This document shows, in pieces, positions 1-6,451 of a DNA stretch of 10,595 bases. The notes beneath the pieces were generated by a model, which saw nothing but the letters and a program-made list of their open reading frames with translations, was not told the origin of the DNA and did not search any database. The DNA is from CAZTLE01 sp964614415 (GTDB lineage: Bacteria; Bacteroidota; Bacteroidia; Flavobacteriales; Flavobacteriaceae). The stretch's first letter is position 1. Each line of letters begins with the position of its first letter. A program made the translations under genes and the position numbers. The stretch is taken from NCBI GenBank assembly GCA_964614415.1, contig CAZTLE010000146.1:1-10595 (forward strand). Reading direction: 5' to 3'.

Positions 1-253
1 ATAATGGTTCATAAAATGTTTTTTTAACTTAATTTGTTGTTCTCACGGCGCTTTGCCAAGAGCGTGCAAAAATACTACTTTATATTCTAATATTCAAACA
101 GTTATTTTTCCCGTTTTTTAGCCCGAAAAACCGTTTCATACTTCTTTTCCTACAAAAAAAGATTAAGTGTCTGATTTTCACGATAAAAGTTAAAAAAAGT
201 TGCCATTCATCGATTTTTTCGCTATAATTGCCTTAAGATAAAACGTAACAACT
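1..253. other. Upstream non-coding region
   Basis: This AT-rich stretch carries no plausible gene on either strand. The in-frame TAA at 239-241 closes the regulator's reading frame just before its GTG. I see no 7-bp or 8-bp word array here, unlike the other long intergenic regions of the window. A weak hairpin (CGCT/AGCG) lies near 50-64 without a T-tract, so I do not call it a terminator. The only other signal is the candidate promoter at 200-230. Confidence 0.6.
200..230 (+). promoter_or_regulatory. Candidate promoter of the LytTR regulator gene
   Basis: GTTG at 199-202 is followed after 20 bases by TATAATTG at 223-230. This is one mismatch from the Bacteroidota -7 box TAnnTTTG, and the upstream TTG is at an acceptable distance. 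The same bases also read as TTGCCA-17 bp-TATAAT, a classical sigma-70 layout, which is less relevant in this phylum. Transcription would start near 235, leaving a leader of about 20 bases before the GTG. This is pattern matching only. Confidence 0.4.
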
Positions 254-967
254 GTGGACAAACCTATACTAAAGTGTGCGATTGTCGATGACTCTACATT
301 GCAGCGCCTCTCCATAGTCAAACTTATCGAAAATCACCCATCTCTTGACTTAATAGCCGAGTATAATAACGCTATTGAGGCCAAGATGGGACTGGCAACC
401 ACGGAAATTGATCTCATCTTCCTTGATATCGAAATGCCAATACTATCCGGTTTCGACCTCCTGGATGATTTGAGCAACAAACCACAGATTATTTTTGTTA
501 CGGGTAAGACAAAATACGCTTTCAAAGCCTTTGATTATGACGCCGTGGATTACCTGCGGAAACCAATTTCCAAAGAACGCTTTCTCAACGCTGTTCACAA
601 GGCCATTACAAATTACAAACTGAAGAACGATGAAGGTTTCGACGACGAGGACTTCATCTTTGTAAAAAGTAACCTGAAAAAGCGAAAAGTCTTCCTTAAC
701 GAGTTACGTTACATTGAGGCCCTTGGAGATTATGTAAAATTAGTTACCGAGCATGACGCTCTCGTGGTACTGTCTACCATGAAGGCGTTTGAAGCCCTTT
801 TACCGAGCGATCGCTTTTTACGCATCCACAAGTCCTATATCGTAAACCTGGACAAGGTGGAACGTTACAACAGTAAGGTCATTGAGTTAGACAAAGAGCA
901 GTTACCTCTTAGCCGTAATCGCAAGTCCGACCTTGTTGAAGCACTATCGGCCAGCATGCGTTCCTAG
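254..967 (+). CDS. LytTR-family response regulator
   Basis: This is a two-component response regulator of 237 residues, the normal length for the LytTR/AlgR class. The receiver domain (about 6-122) has the acidic pair D12/D13, the phospho-acceptor D58 in FLDIEMP, T83, and K103 in LRKP. The LytTR DNA-binding domain (about 134-235) has the family signature around 187-198 (RFLRIHKSYIVN). The GTG at 254 is the only usable start, because a TAA lies in frame at 239-241. No sensor kinase is present in the window, so the partner is unknown; in Bacteroidota it is often an intramembrane histidine kinase (LytS-like, His_kinase PF06580). The gene is convergent with priA, and the two stop codons overlap at 964-967. 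The target genes cannot be told from the sequence. Confidence 0.93.
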   Translation: MDKPILKCAIVDDSTLQRLSIVKLIENHPSLDLIAEYNNAIEAKMGLATTEIDLIFLDIEMPILSGFDLLDDLSNKPQIIFVTGKTKYAFKAFDYDAVDYLRKPISKERFLNAVHKAITNYKLKNDEGFDDEDFIFVKSNLKKRKVFLNELRYIEALGDYVKLVTEHDALVVLSTMKAFEALLPSDRFLRIHKSYIVNLDKVERYNSKVIELDKEQLPLSRNRKSDLVEALSASMRS

Positions 968-3414
968 TAGTTGTCTACATCCGGCACTACCTTTACCGAA
1001 ACAAAATCCTTGATTGCATTGAAGCGCTGAAGCACGCGTTGTACATACTCTTTGGTCTTAGATAAAGACTGTTGCTTCGGAATTTTCACGAGAACATTGG
1101 AGATATATTCGTTCCGAATACGACCAACAGGTGGCGCTTCCGGGCCCAGTACATGTTCTTTCAACTGAAGCCGCAGTGCCTCTGCGAACCAGAGAGAGGC
1201 CTTTTGCATTTTTGTCAGACTCCGGTCTCTGAAAGTGATCTTTATCGTCCTGTAATGAGGTGGATATTTGTACTGATATCTTTCTTCCAACTGCTGCTCA
1301 TACATGCCCTTGTAGTCATTGACACTCACCTGCTGCAAGATCTGATGATACGGATTGTACGTCTGAATAAGAACTTTACCTCGTTTCTTCGTTCTACCCG
1401 CCCTTCCGGATACCTGTTGTAACAGTTGAAAGCTCCGCTCATGGGCTCTAAAATCAGGGAAATTGAGAAGGTTATCGGCATTCATCACCCCTACTACACT
1501 CACATTCCTAAAATCCAGACCCTTGGCCAGCATTTGGGTTCCCACCAGAATATCGATCTCCCCGGCTTCCAATCCTTCAATGAGCTTCGCATAGGCATGT
1601 TTTCCGCGTGTGGTATCCTGATCCATCCGGGCAATCTTGTGATCCGGAAAGAGTGATTTCAGTTCAGATTCAATCTGTTCAGTTCCAAAACCTTTGGTGT
1701 CGAGCGTTTCACTACCACAGGCCATACAGGCAACGGGCATGGCCATGTGATGGCCACAATAATGGCAACGCAATTGGTTCTTGTACTGATGATACGTGAG
1801 ACTCACATCGCAGTTAGGGCATTGAGGAGCTACACCACAGGTTGTGCATTCCACCACGGGTGAATACCCTCGCCGATTCTGAAAAAGAATGATCTGCTCA
1901 TTATCACCTAAAGCTTCCTGTATCTCCTCCATCAGCCGATCACTAAAATGACCGGTCATACGTTTTTTGCGGTGTTTTTCCTTAATGTCCACCAATTCGA
2001 TTTCGGGCATCAGCACGTTACCGAATCGCTGTGAAAGTGATACCAATCCATACTTCCCGGTTTCTGCATTGTGATAGGTCTCAAGGGCTGGTGTGGCCGA
2101 TCCCAGTACTGTTTTTGCCCCATGCATCCCTGCCAGAACTATGGCACTGTCACGACCGTGATATCGTGGTGCCGGACTGTATTGTTTAAAAGAAGGTTCG
2201 TGTTCTTCGTCGACAATCACCAAACCCAAATTGGAAAACGGAAGGAAAAGCGACGACCGGGCTCCGATCACCACCTGGGATTTAAGCCTGCCGACCAGTA
2301 CATTATTCCACACTTCAACCCGTTCATTCGTAGAATAGCGCGAGTGATATACGGATATTTTCTCTCCGAAATAGCGCTGTAGTCGGCTGATCAGCTGCGT
2401 TGTGAGTGCTATTTCGGGCAACATATACAACACTTGCTTCCCGGAGGCCAGTACCGAATCGATCAGCTTAACGTAGATCTCCGTCTTTCCGCTGGAGGTA
2501 ACTCCGTGGAGCAAGGTGATATCTTTCTCCTTAAAACTTGCTTGAAGTTCACTGAAAGCCGTTTCCTGTGCCGGACTTAACTTCTTAAGATCGTCTTCAC
2601 CTTCTCCTTCAAATTCAACCCGGTCTTTTTGAATGAAGTACTCTTCCAGTATCCCTTTGTCAATCAGAGTTTTCAAGGTTGCCGCCGTGGATTCACTTCG
2701 TTTCTGAAGCGTTACACTGTCCACGGGTGTAGGACTCTCGGCCTGAAGCATGAACAGTGTCATTAGCACCTGTCGTTGCTTTGGCGCCCTTGTCATACTA
2801 TCTAACAGGTCTCTCAACGCTTCTTCCTGCGTATATTGAGGGACTAGCTTAATGTACCGTTTTACCTTGGGGGTGTACTGCTCGTATACCTCCTCCTGAA
2901 TTTCAATAAGCCCTTTTTGAAGTAATTTCTGAAGTACCGGAAGCACATTTTGACGCTCGAGCAACGATCGAATATCATTGATGTGCAAGGAAGATTGGTG
3001 CGTAAGCGCTTCAAAGACCGTAAACTCGGAGTCATTGAGTTCGGGCTCTTCCTGTGGGATGTTGGAAGCCAGACGCACTATGGTCTCACTTTCCAGCAGA
3101 AACGCCTTGGGAAGGGCCGCCCGTATCACTTCACCCAGCGTGCACATATAATACGAGGCCATCCACTCCCAGTGCTGTAGCTGAAGCTCTGTTATTATTG
3201 GCGTCTCATCCAGGATATGATCGATCTCCTTGGGCTCAAACGTAGGTGGTGCCTCCTGATGCACGGAGCTGACAATACCCGTGTAGATCTTCGATTTCCC
3301 GAAAGGCACTGCCACACGCATTCCGCGCTTCAAAAAACCCGCCTCATCCCTGTTCACGGTATAAGTGAACGTTTGACGCAAAGGAATCGGTAATATGACT
3401 TCGATGAAATACAA
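964..3414 (-). CDS. priA: Primosomal protein N' (replication restart helicase PriA)
   Basis: PriA is a cytosolic 3'-5' DNA helicase that recognises stalled forks and reloads the replicative helicase. All expected parts are present in 816 residues. The N-terminal 3'-DNA-binding domain begins VILPIPLRQTFTY. Walker A is GVTSSGKT at 304-311 and the DEEH box is at 402-405. The zinc-binding insert has eight cysteines (523, 526, 532, 535, 550, 553, 563, 566). Helicase motifs V (GTQMLAKG, 625-632) and VI (QVSGRAGR, 667-674) precede a C-terminal domain. The start is TTG: no ATG exists upstream before an in-frame TAA, and the TTG gives the family's usual N-terminus. The degenerate heptad array begins 10 bases upstream of the TTG, so any promoter must lie within or beyond it. 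The stop shares a CTAG with the convergent regulator gene. Confidence 0.97.
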   Translation of the reverse strand: MYFIEVILPIPLRQTFTYTVNRDEAGFLKRGMRVAVPFGKSKIYTGIVSSVHQEAPPTFEPKEIDHILDETPIITELQLQHWEWMASYYMCTLGEVIRAALPKAFLLESETIVRLASNIPQEEPELNDSEFTVFEALTHQSSLHINDIRSLLERQNVLPVLQKLLQKGLIEIQEEVYEQYTPKVKRYIKLVPQYTQEEALRDLLDSMTRAPKQRQVLMTLFMLQAESPTPVDSVTLQKRSESTAATLKTLIDKGILEEYFIQKDRVEFEGEGEDDLKKLSPAQETAFSELQASFKEKDITLLHGVTSSGKTEIYVKLIDSVLASGKQVLYMLPEIALTTQLISRLQRYFGEKISVYHSRYSTNERVEVWNNVLVGRLKSQVVIGARSSLFLPFSNLGLVIVDEEHEPSFKQYSPAPRYHGRDSAIVLAGMHGAKTVLGSATPALETYHNAETGKYGLVSLSQRFGNVLMPEIELVDIKEKHRKKRMTGHFSDRLMEEIQEALGDNEQIILFQNRRGYSPVVECTTCGVAPQCPNCDVSLTYHQYKNQLRCHYCGHHMAMPVACMACGSETLDTKGFGTEQIESELKSLFPDHKIARMDQDTTRGKHAYAKLIEGLEAGEIDILVGTQMLAKGLDFRNVSVVGVMNADNLLNFPDFRAHERSFQLLQQVSGRAGRTKKRGKVLIQTYNPYHQILQQVSVNDYKGMYEQQLEERYQYKYPPHYRTIKITFRDRSLTKMQKASLWFAEALRLQLKEHVLGPEAPPVGRIRNEYISNVLVKIPKQQSLSKTKEYVQRVLQRFNAIKDFVSVKVVPDVDNY

Positions 3415-3424
3415 CTTCTTTAAG

Positions 3425-3501
3425 TAGTGAGTATTGGGATGTTAGTATTGAGATTGGAGTCAAGAACCAGGAGTCAGGAACCAGGAATCAAGAACCGAGA
3501 T
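3425..3501. repeat. Degenerate heptad array A1 (11 units)
   Basis: The 77 bases divide into eleven consecutive 7-bp words in one phase. Early words include TAGTGAG, ATGTTAG and TATTGAG; later words follow CAAGAAC / CAGGAAC / CAGGAAT patterns. Within the array there is a stronger 14-bp sub-period (copies starting at 3461, 3475 and 3489). The words vary but the phase does not slip. The region is non-coding and lies immediately upstream of priA on the opposite strand. Confidence 0.8.
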
Positions 3502-3507
3502 TAGAGT

Positions 3508-3555
3508 TTGTTTATTTGTTTAATCGTTGAATTGGTTAATCGGTTAATTAGTTAA
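3508..3555. repeat. Degenerate octad array (6 units)
   Basis: Six phased 8-bp words fit the approximate pattern TYNGTTAA (for example TTGGTTAA, TCGGTTAA, TTAGTTAA). The period here is 8, not 7, although the array follows directly on a heptad array. It is AT-rich and non-coding. Confidence 0.8.
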
Positions 3556-3574
3556 TTTTCAAATCAGTAATTGG

Positions 3575-3651
3575 TATTGAGTATTGAGTTATTAGATGTC
3601 AGAGGTTTAATACTGAAATAATATCAGAACCTGAAACTTTCAACCTGCAAC
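3575..3651. repeat. Degenerate heptad array A2 (about 11 units)
   Basis: The array opens with two exact TATTGAG words (3575-3588). After several diverged words it ends with phased words of the form NNNNAAC (TCAGAAC at 3624, CTGAAAC at 3631, TTTCAAC at 3638, CTGCAAC at 3645). The middle words (3603-3623) are poorly conserved, so the continuity of the array there is less certain than at its ends. Confidence 0.6.
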
Positions 3652-3709
3652 AGATTATCGTATTCAGTTAACAGTGGCGGTGGGCAGTCTCTTCATATCC
3701 AGGATTACC

Positions 3710-3751
3710 ACCTCATACCTCATACCTCATACCTCATACCTCATACCTCAT
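3710..3751. repeat. Perfect tandem repeat (ACCTCAT)6
   Basis: There are six exact copies of the 7-bp word ACCTCAT with no mismatches, reading ATGAGGT on the other strand. A perfect array suggests recent slippage or active homogenisation, in contrast with the degenerate arrays beside it. It lies between the priA upstream region and the terminator of the nadC operon, and is not within a gene. The bases from 3652 to 3709 and from 3752 to 3820 show nothing I can name. Confidence 0.95.
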
Positions 3752-3824
3752 CACTAAAATAAAGCCATGTCGAATGTTGTACAAGCGATTCGGCTATTAC
3801 TTGTAAACAGGTTTATTCAGTCAT

Positions 3825-3847
3825 AAAAAAACCGCTCGAAAGAGCGG
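3825..3847 (-). terminator. Intrinsic terminator of the nadC-yihY-DUF2147 operon
   Basis: On the minus strand a 6-bp GC-rich stem (CCGCTC/GAGCGG, 3847-3842 with 3837-3832) with a TTTC loop runs directly into a tract of seven T. It begins 17 bases after the stop codon of the DUF2147 gene, where an operon terminator would be expected. Confidence 0.88.
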
Positions 3848-3864
3848 CCAATTTGCAAGGGAAA

Positions 3865-4293
3865 CTACTCTACCCTATGCCAATATTGCGTCCGGCCGAG
3901 TAGTGATATACCTATATAGCCTCTAACCTTAAGTCGGTCGTCCTCCTGGAGCTCCAGGTAGCACTTGTATAACTTTCCATTGTTGGGATCAAGGATCTTA
4001 CCGCCGTTGTACTCATCTCCGTCTTTTTCCAGTCCTTTTATCACCACCAATCCAAGTATCGGGCTGTCCTTGTCTTTCCCTTTGCACTGATCACAGATCG
4101 CATTCTGCGCATCGGGATTCAGAATCCGGACTACTTTTCCGTATATCTTTCCGTCTTCTTCGTAAATCTCAACTACCGACTTAGCTTCACCGGTCTCGTC
4201 ATCCACGGTCTTCCAGTTCCCGGTAATCTGCTGGGCGGTAACCGGAATGGCAAATAGCATGAGTACGATCAGAGTAAGTTGATTTCTTTTCAT
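3865..4293 (-). CDS. Secreted DUF2147 domain protein
   Basis: This is a 142-residue exported protein of the DUF2147 family (PF09917). Residues 1-20 form a signal peptide (MKRNQ, a hydrophobic core, then VTA before QQ). The mature part shows the family's opening GNWKTVDDETGEAKSVVEIY and the central C67-x2-C70 pair (ICDQCKGKDKDSP). The block KILDPNNGKLYKC follows at about 99-111, and the end is GRTQYWHR. DUF2147 proteins are thought to form small periplasmic beta-barrels; their function is unknown. I chose the ATG at 4293 over an upstream in-frame ATG at 4383 because it begins exactly at the signal peptide and leaves a 14-base gap to the yihY-like gene instead of a 76-base overlap. It is the last gene of the operon, followed by a clear terminator. 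Confidence 0.92.
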   Translation of the reverse strand: MKRNQLTLIVLMLFAIPVTAQQITGNWKTVDDETGEAKSVVEIYEEDGKIYGKVVRILNPDAQNAICDQCKGKDKDSPILGLVVIKGLEKDGDEYNGGKILDPNNGKLYKCYLELQEDDRLKVRGYIGISLLGRTQYWHRVE

Positions 4294-4307
4294 AACAAAC
4301 AATTTAG

Positions 4308-5219
4308 TTAGCATTTCTCCTTTAAACGCTGTAAAGAGATATTTAGTTCGAATCCCAGCAATAAAAGATTCGAATTTAACCAAATATAGAACATCATGAT
4401 CAACAAGGCTCCAATAGAGCCGTATAGTTCATTGTAGTTGGAAAAGTTGTTAATATAAACTCCAAAAAGATAGGTGGTTAATAAGAACAACAGCGTGGTC
4501 ACCAGGGCACCCACAGAAAAAAACCGGGTTTGACGGCCTTCCTTGACTCCGAAATGATACAAGGTAGCCACAATGAGATAGAACATAACAATGAACACCG
4601 CCACCTGAAGTGCCGAGATCCAAAACACATCATTCTGCATATATCCCATCCCTTTTAGTTCCCTTATGGCAAATTCTCCATAAATGATCACTCCCACGGT
4701 GATAAGAAGTAATATGGCCACGAATATGGACACCAAAAGCGCCACAAAATACTGTCTGAAAAAAGCCCGGTTAATAGTTACATGGACCGAATACTCGAAG
4801 GCACTGAATATCGAATTAACCCCATTGGCGGCCAGAAATAAGGACAGGAAGAAAGCAAAGGAAAGTAAGCCAGCCCTTTGATTCACAGCAATATCGGCAA
4901 TCACCGGATAGAAATACTCATGCGTTTGCGCAGGTAGCATCTCCTCTATAAAGATGAGAAATCGTGTTTGAAAGTCCTCTACCGGAATGTAGGAGATCAG
5001 GTTAAGCATGAGTAGTAAAAACGGGAACAGGGCAATGAAGAAACTGTATGCGATAGAACTGGCCCGTGAGGAAAATGTGCCTTTGATGATTCCCGTTCCG
5101 TAAATCTCAAAAAGGTGATAGAGAGAAAGACCGGAAAAGCCCGGCAGAATGATCCTTTTGCTCAACGCAGCACATTCCCTGATCACGGGGATCTTTATTT
5201 CCCTTTCAACCTCGGCCAT
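4308..5219 (-). CDS. YihY/BrkB family inner-membrane protein
   Basis: This is a 303-residue polytopic membrane protein of the YihY/virulence factor BrkB family (PF03631), formerly and wrongly called RNase BN. Six hydrophobic segments are visible at about 55-78, 117-140, 157-181, 199-222, 233-256 and 267-290. Family features include the RASSIAYSFFIALFPFLL block at the first segment, and YGSIGALLIMMFYIW followed by NLLLLGFELN at the end. The N-terminal 45 residues and the charged C-terminus are probably cytoplasmic. The biochemical function of the family is not established. Its ATG overlaps the nadC stop by one base (TAATG), which suggests translational coupling. The DUF2147 gene follows 14 bases after its stop. 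Confidence 0.93.
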   Translation of the reverse strand: MAEVEREIKIPVIRECAALSKRIILPGFSGLSLYHLFEIYGTGIIKGTFSSRASSIAYSFFIALFPFLLLMLNLISYIPVEDFQTRFLIFIEEMLPAQTHEYFYPVIADIAVNQRAGLLSFAFFLSLFLAANGVNSIFSAFEYSVHVTINRAFFRQYFVALLVSIFVAILLLITVGVIIYGEFAIRELKGMGYMQNDVFWISALQVAVFIVMFYLIVATLYHFGVKEGRQTRFFSVGALVTTLLFLLTTYLFGVYINNFSNYNELYGSIGALLIMMFYIWLNSNLLLLGFELNISLQRLKEKC

Positions 5220-6076
5220 TATACCGCCTTTAAACTGAGATCCATGTTATAGACCGAATGCGTTAGCGCTCCACTGGAAATATAATCCACACCACACTCT
5301 GCATACTTTCGAACGGTGTCCAGGGTAATGCCTCCACTGGACTCGGTAAGGCATGTGTCGCCAATGAGTTCGACTGCTTTGCGGGTATCTTCGTAGTTAA
5401 AGTTGTCGATCAGGATTCGATATACACCTTCGTTCTCAAGAATCTCACGAATTTCGTCGAGATTCCGTGCTTCTACAATGATCTTGAGATCCAGGCTGTT
5501 GTCTTTTAAGTACTTCTGGGTCTTTTTGATTGCCTTAGTAATACCGCCACAGAAATCGTTGTGATTGTCTTTGAGCATGATCATATCATACAGGGCAAAC
5601 CTATGATTCTCACCTCCTCCTATCTTTACCGCCCATTTCTCCAGTGCGCGTATACCCGGGGTAGTTTTTCGGGTATCCAGTATCCTGGTTCCCGTGCCCT
5701 CCAGTTTCTGAACATAGGTATTCGTCTTTGTAGCAATGGCGCTCATACGCTGCATGGCGTTCAATACCAAACGTTCTGCCTTAAGTATGGATTGCGAATT
5801 TCCCGAAACATAAAAGACAATATCTCCATATTTTACGCGACTACCGTCCTCAATTTTAATGTCCACATCCAATCCCGGATCAACATACTCAAAAACCTGT
5901 CGTGCAAACTCAACCCCGGCAATGATCCCCTCATCTTTTACAAGGAGTTTTGCTTTGCCCTGGGCATCTTCCGAAATGCAGGCCAATGAACTGTGATCAC
6001 CGCCACCTACGTCTTCGCGTATGGCATTAGCAATGATGATATTGATCTCCTTGTTGAATTTTGCCTGAGAAATCAT
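5219..6076 (-). CDS. nadC: Nicotinate-nucleotide pyrophosphorylase (carboxylating), quinolinate phosphoribosyltransferase
   Basis: NadC converts quinolinate and PRPP to nicotinate mononucleotide, CO2 and pyrophosphate, the step of de novo NAD synthesis that follows NadA. With the ATG at 6076 it has 285 residues, the normal length. Visible family blocks are REDVGGGDHSS near the N-terminus, ERLVLNAMQRMSAIAT (101-116), the substrate-binding RKTTPGIRALEKWAV (136-150), GGGENHR (153-159), LKDNH (168-172), VEARNLDE (201-208) and the phosphate-binding SSGALTHS (267-274). The open frame reaches a TTG three codons earlier (6085), but the ATG fits the family N-terminus better. It is the first gene of the nadC-yihY-DUF2147 operon. 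Its upstream region consists largely of heptad repeats, and I find no convincing promoter there. nadA and nadB are not in the window. Confidence 0.96.
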   Translation of the reverse strand: MISQAKFNKEINIIIANAIREDVGGGDHSSLACISEDAQGKAKLLVKDEGIIAGVEFARQVFEYVDPGLDVDIKIEDGSRVKYGDIVFYVSGNSQSILKAERLVLNAMQRMSAIATKTNTYVQKLEGTGTRILDTRKTTPGIRALEKWAVKIGGGENHRFALYDMIMLKDNHNDFCGGITKAIKKTQKYLKDNSLDLKIIVEARNLDEIREILENEGVYRILIDNFNYEDTRKAVELIGDTCLTESSGGITLDTVRKYAECGVDYISSGALTHSVYNMDLSLKAV

Positions 6077-6105
6077 GAGGTTCAATTTTTGGCTAAAATA
6101 CTAAA

Positions 6106-6140
6106 GTTTTGGGTGTTGGTTTCTGTGTTTTGGGTTATAA
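6106..6140. repeat. Short heptad-periodic stretch upstream of nadC
   Basis: GTTTTGG occurs at 6106 and again at 6127, exactly three heptads apart, with GTGTTGG in phase between them. The phase does not match that of the longer array starting at 6146 (offset by two bases), so this is either a separate small array or the same array after a slip. The evidence is modest because the stretch is short and G/T-rich. Confidence 0.45.
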
Positions 6141-6145
6141 TCAAT

Positions 6146-6229
6146 GCTGGAAGCCGGAAGTTTGAAGATGGAAGCTGGAAGATCGAGGCTGGAAGTTGGA
6201 AGATGGAAGTGTGAGGTGTGAGGTGTGAG
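6146..6229. repeat. Degenerate heptad array B1 (12 units)
   Basis: Twelve phased 7-bp words occur without a slip. The first nine follow approximately GNYNGAA or close variants (GCTGGAA three times, GATGGAA twice, GTTGGAA, GCCGGAA, GTTTGAA, GATCGAG). The last three are exact GTGTGAG copies (6209-6229). Position 1 is always G, and positions 5-7 are always GAA or GAG. The array is purine-rich on the plus strand and non-coding. Confidence 0.88.
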
Positions 6230-6250
6230 GCCTGCCAGCCGCAGGCAGGT
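6230..6250. repeat. GC-rich palindrome interrupting the heptad array
   Basis: CCTGCC (6231-6236) and GGCAGG (6244-6249) are exact inverted repeats around a 7-base centre, giving a hairpin able to form on either strand. GTGTGAG ends at 6229 on its left and GTGTGAA begins at 6249 on its right, so the palindrome looks inserted within the GTGTGAG run. It may be a REP-like element; no T-tract follows, so a terminator is unlikely. Confidence 0.7.
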
Positions 6251-6293
6251 GTGAAACATAAACCAAATTGTCCTGGCCCAGGTAGATTCCTTT

Positions 6294-6321
6294 AATCTTT
6301 CAATCTTTGAATCTTTCAATC
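6294..6321. repeat. Octad repeat AATCTTTS (3.5 units)
   Basis: AATCTTTC, AATCTTTG and AATCTTTC are followed by a partial AATC, with an exact 8-bp period. This is the second 8-bp-period array of the window, again placed next to heptad arrays. Between it and the palindrome, 6272-6282 is a small perfect inverted repeat (CCTGG/CCAGG around one base). Confidence 0.8.
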
Positions 6322-6323
6322 AA

Positions 6324-6435
6324 GAGAGAAGATCGAAGTTGGAAGACGGAAGGTGGAAGGTAAAAGACCGCAAACCATGAACCAGGAACCAAGAACCATG
6401 AACTCAACACTCAAAATTTAAAACTTCAAATTAAC
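6324..6435. repeat. Degenerate heptad array B2 (about 16 units)
   Basis: The array starts with GNNNGAA-type words (GAGAGAA, GATCGAA, GTTGGAA, GACGGAA, GGTGGAA). In the same 7-bp phase it passes to AACCATG / AACCAGG / AACCAAG words (6373-6400) and then to A/T/C-rich words such as AACTCAA and CACTCAA up to about 6435. The phase is retained while the word family changes completely. The last units overlap the proposed rlmH promoter. The words from 6415 on are weak. Confidence 0.72.
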
Positions 6436-6447
6436 CCCTTACATTTG
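6417..6447 (+). promoter_or_regulatory. Candidate rlmH promoter, possibly giving a leaderless mRNA
   Basis: TACATTTG at 6440-6447 is an exact match to the Bacteroidota -7 box TAnnTTTG. TTTA at 6417-6420, exactly 19 bases upstream, is one mismatch from the -33 box TTTG. The ATG of rlmH begins five bases after the -7 box, about where transcription should start, so the transcript may have no 5' leader. This is inferred from consensus only. Confidence 0.45.
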
Positions 6448-6451
6448 AAGC

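Noticed and set aside
1072..1422. A 116-codon plus-strand open frame and others opposite priA
   Set aside because: These lie antisense to priA, which is intact and highly conserved; their products look like no known protein.
3710..3751. Possible CRISPR array
   Set aside because: The repeats are 7 bp and directly abutting, with no spacers, and no cas genes are present.
3780..3805. Inverted repeat TACAAG/CTTGTA
   Set aside because: The stem is only 6 bp, AT-rich, with a 14-base loop and no adjoining signal; it is easily expected by chance.
4294..4383. A longer N-terminus for the DUF2147 protein, starting at 4383
   Set aside because: It would overlap the yihY-like gene by 76 bases and place 30 extra residues before a perfect signal peptide.
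6101..6319. A 72-codon open frame on the minus strand across repeat island B
   Set aside because: Its codons are simply the heptad and octad words read in translation, it overlaps the nadC upstream region, and the product resembles no protein.
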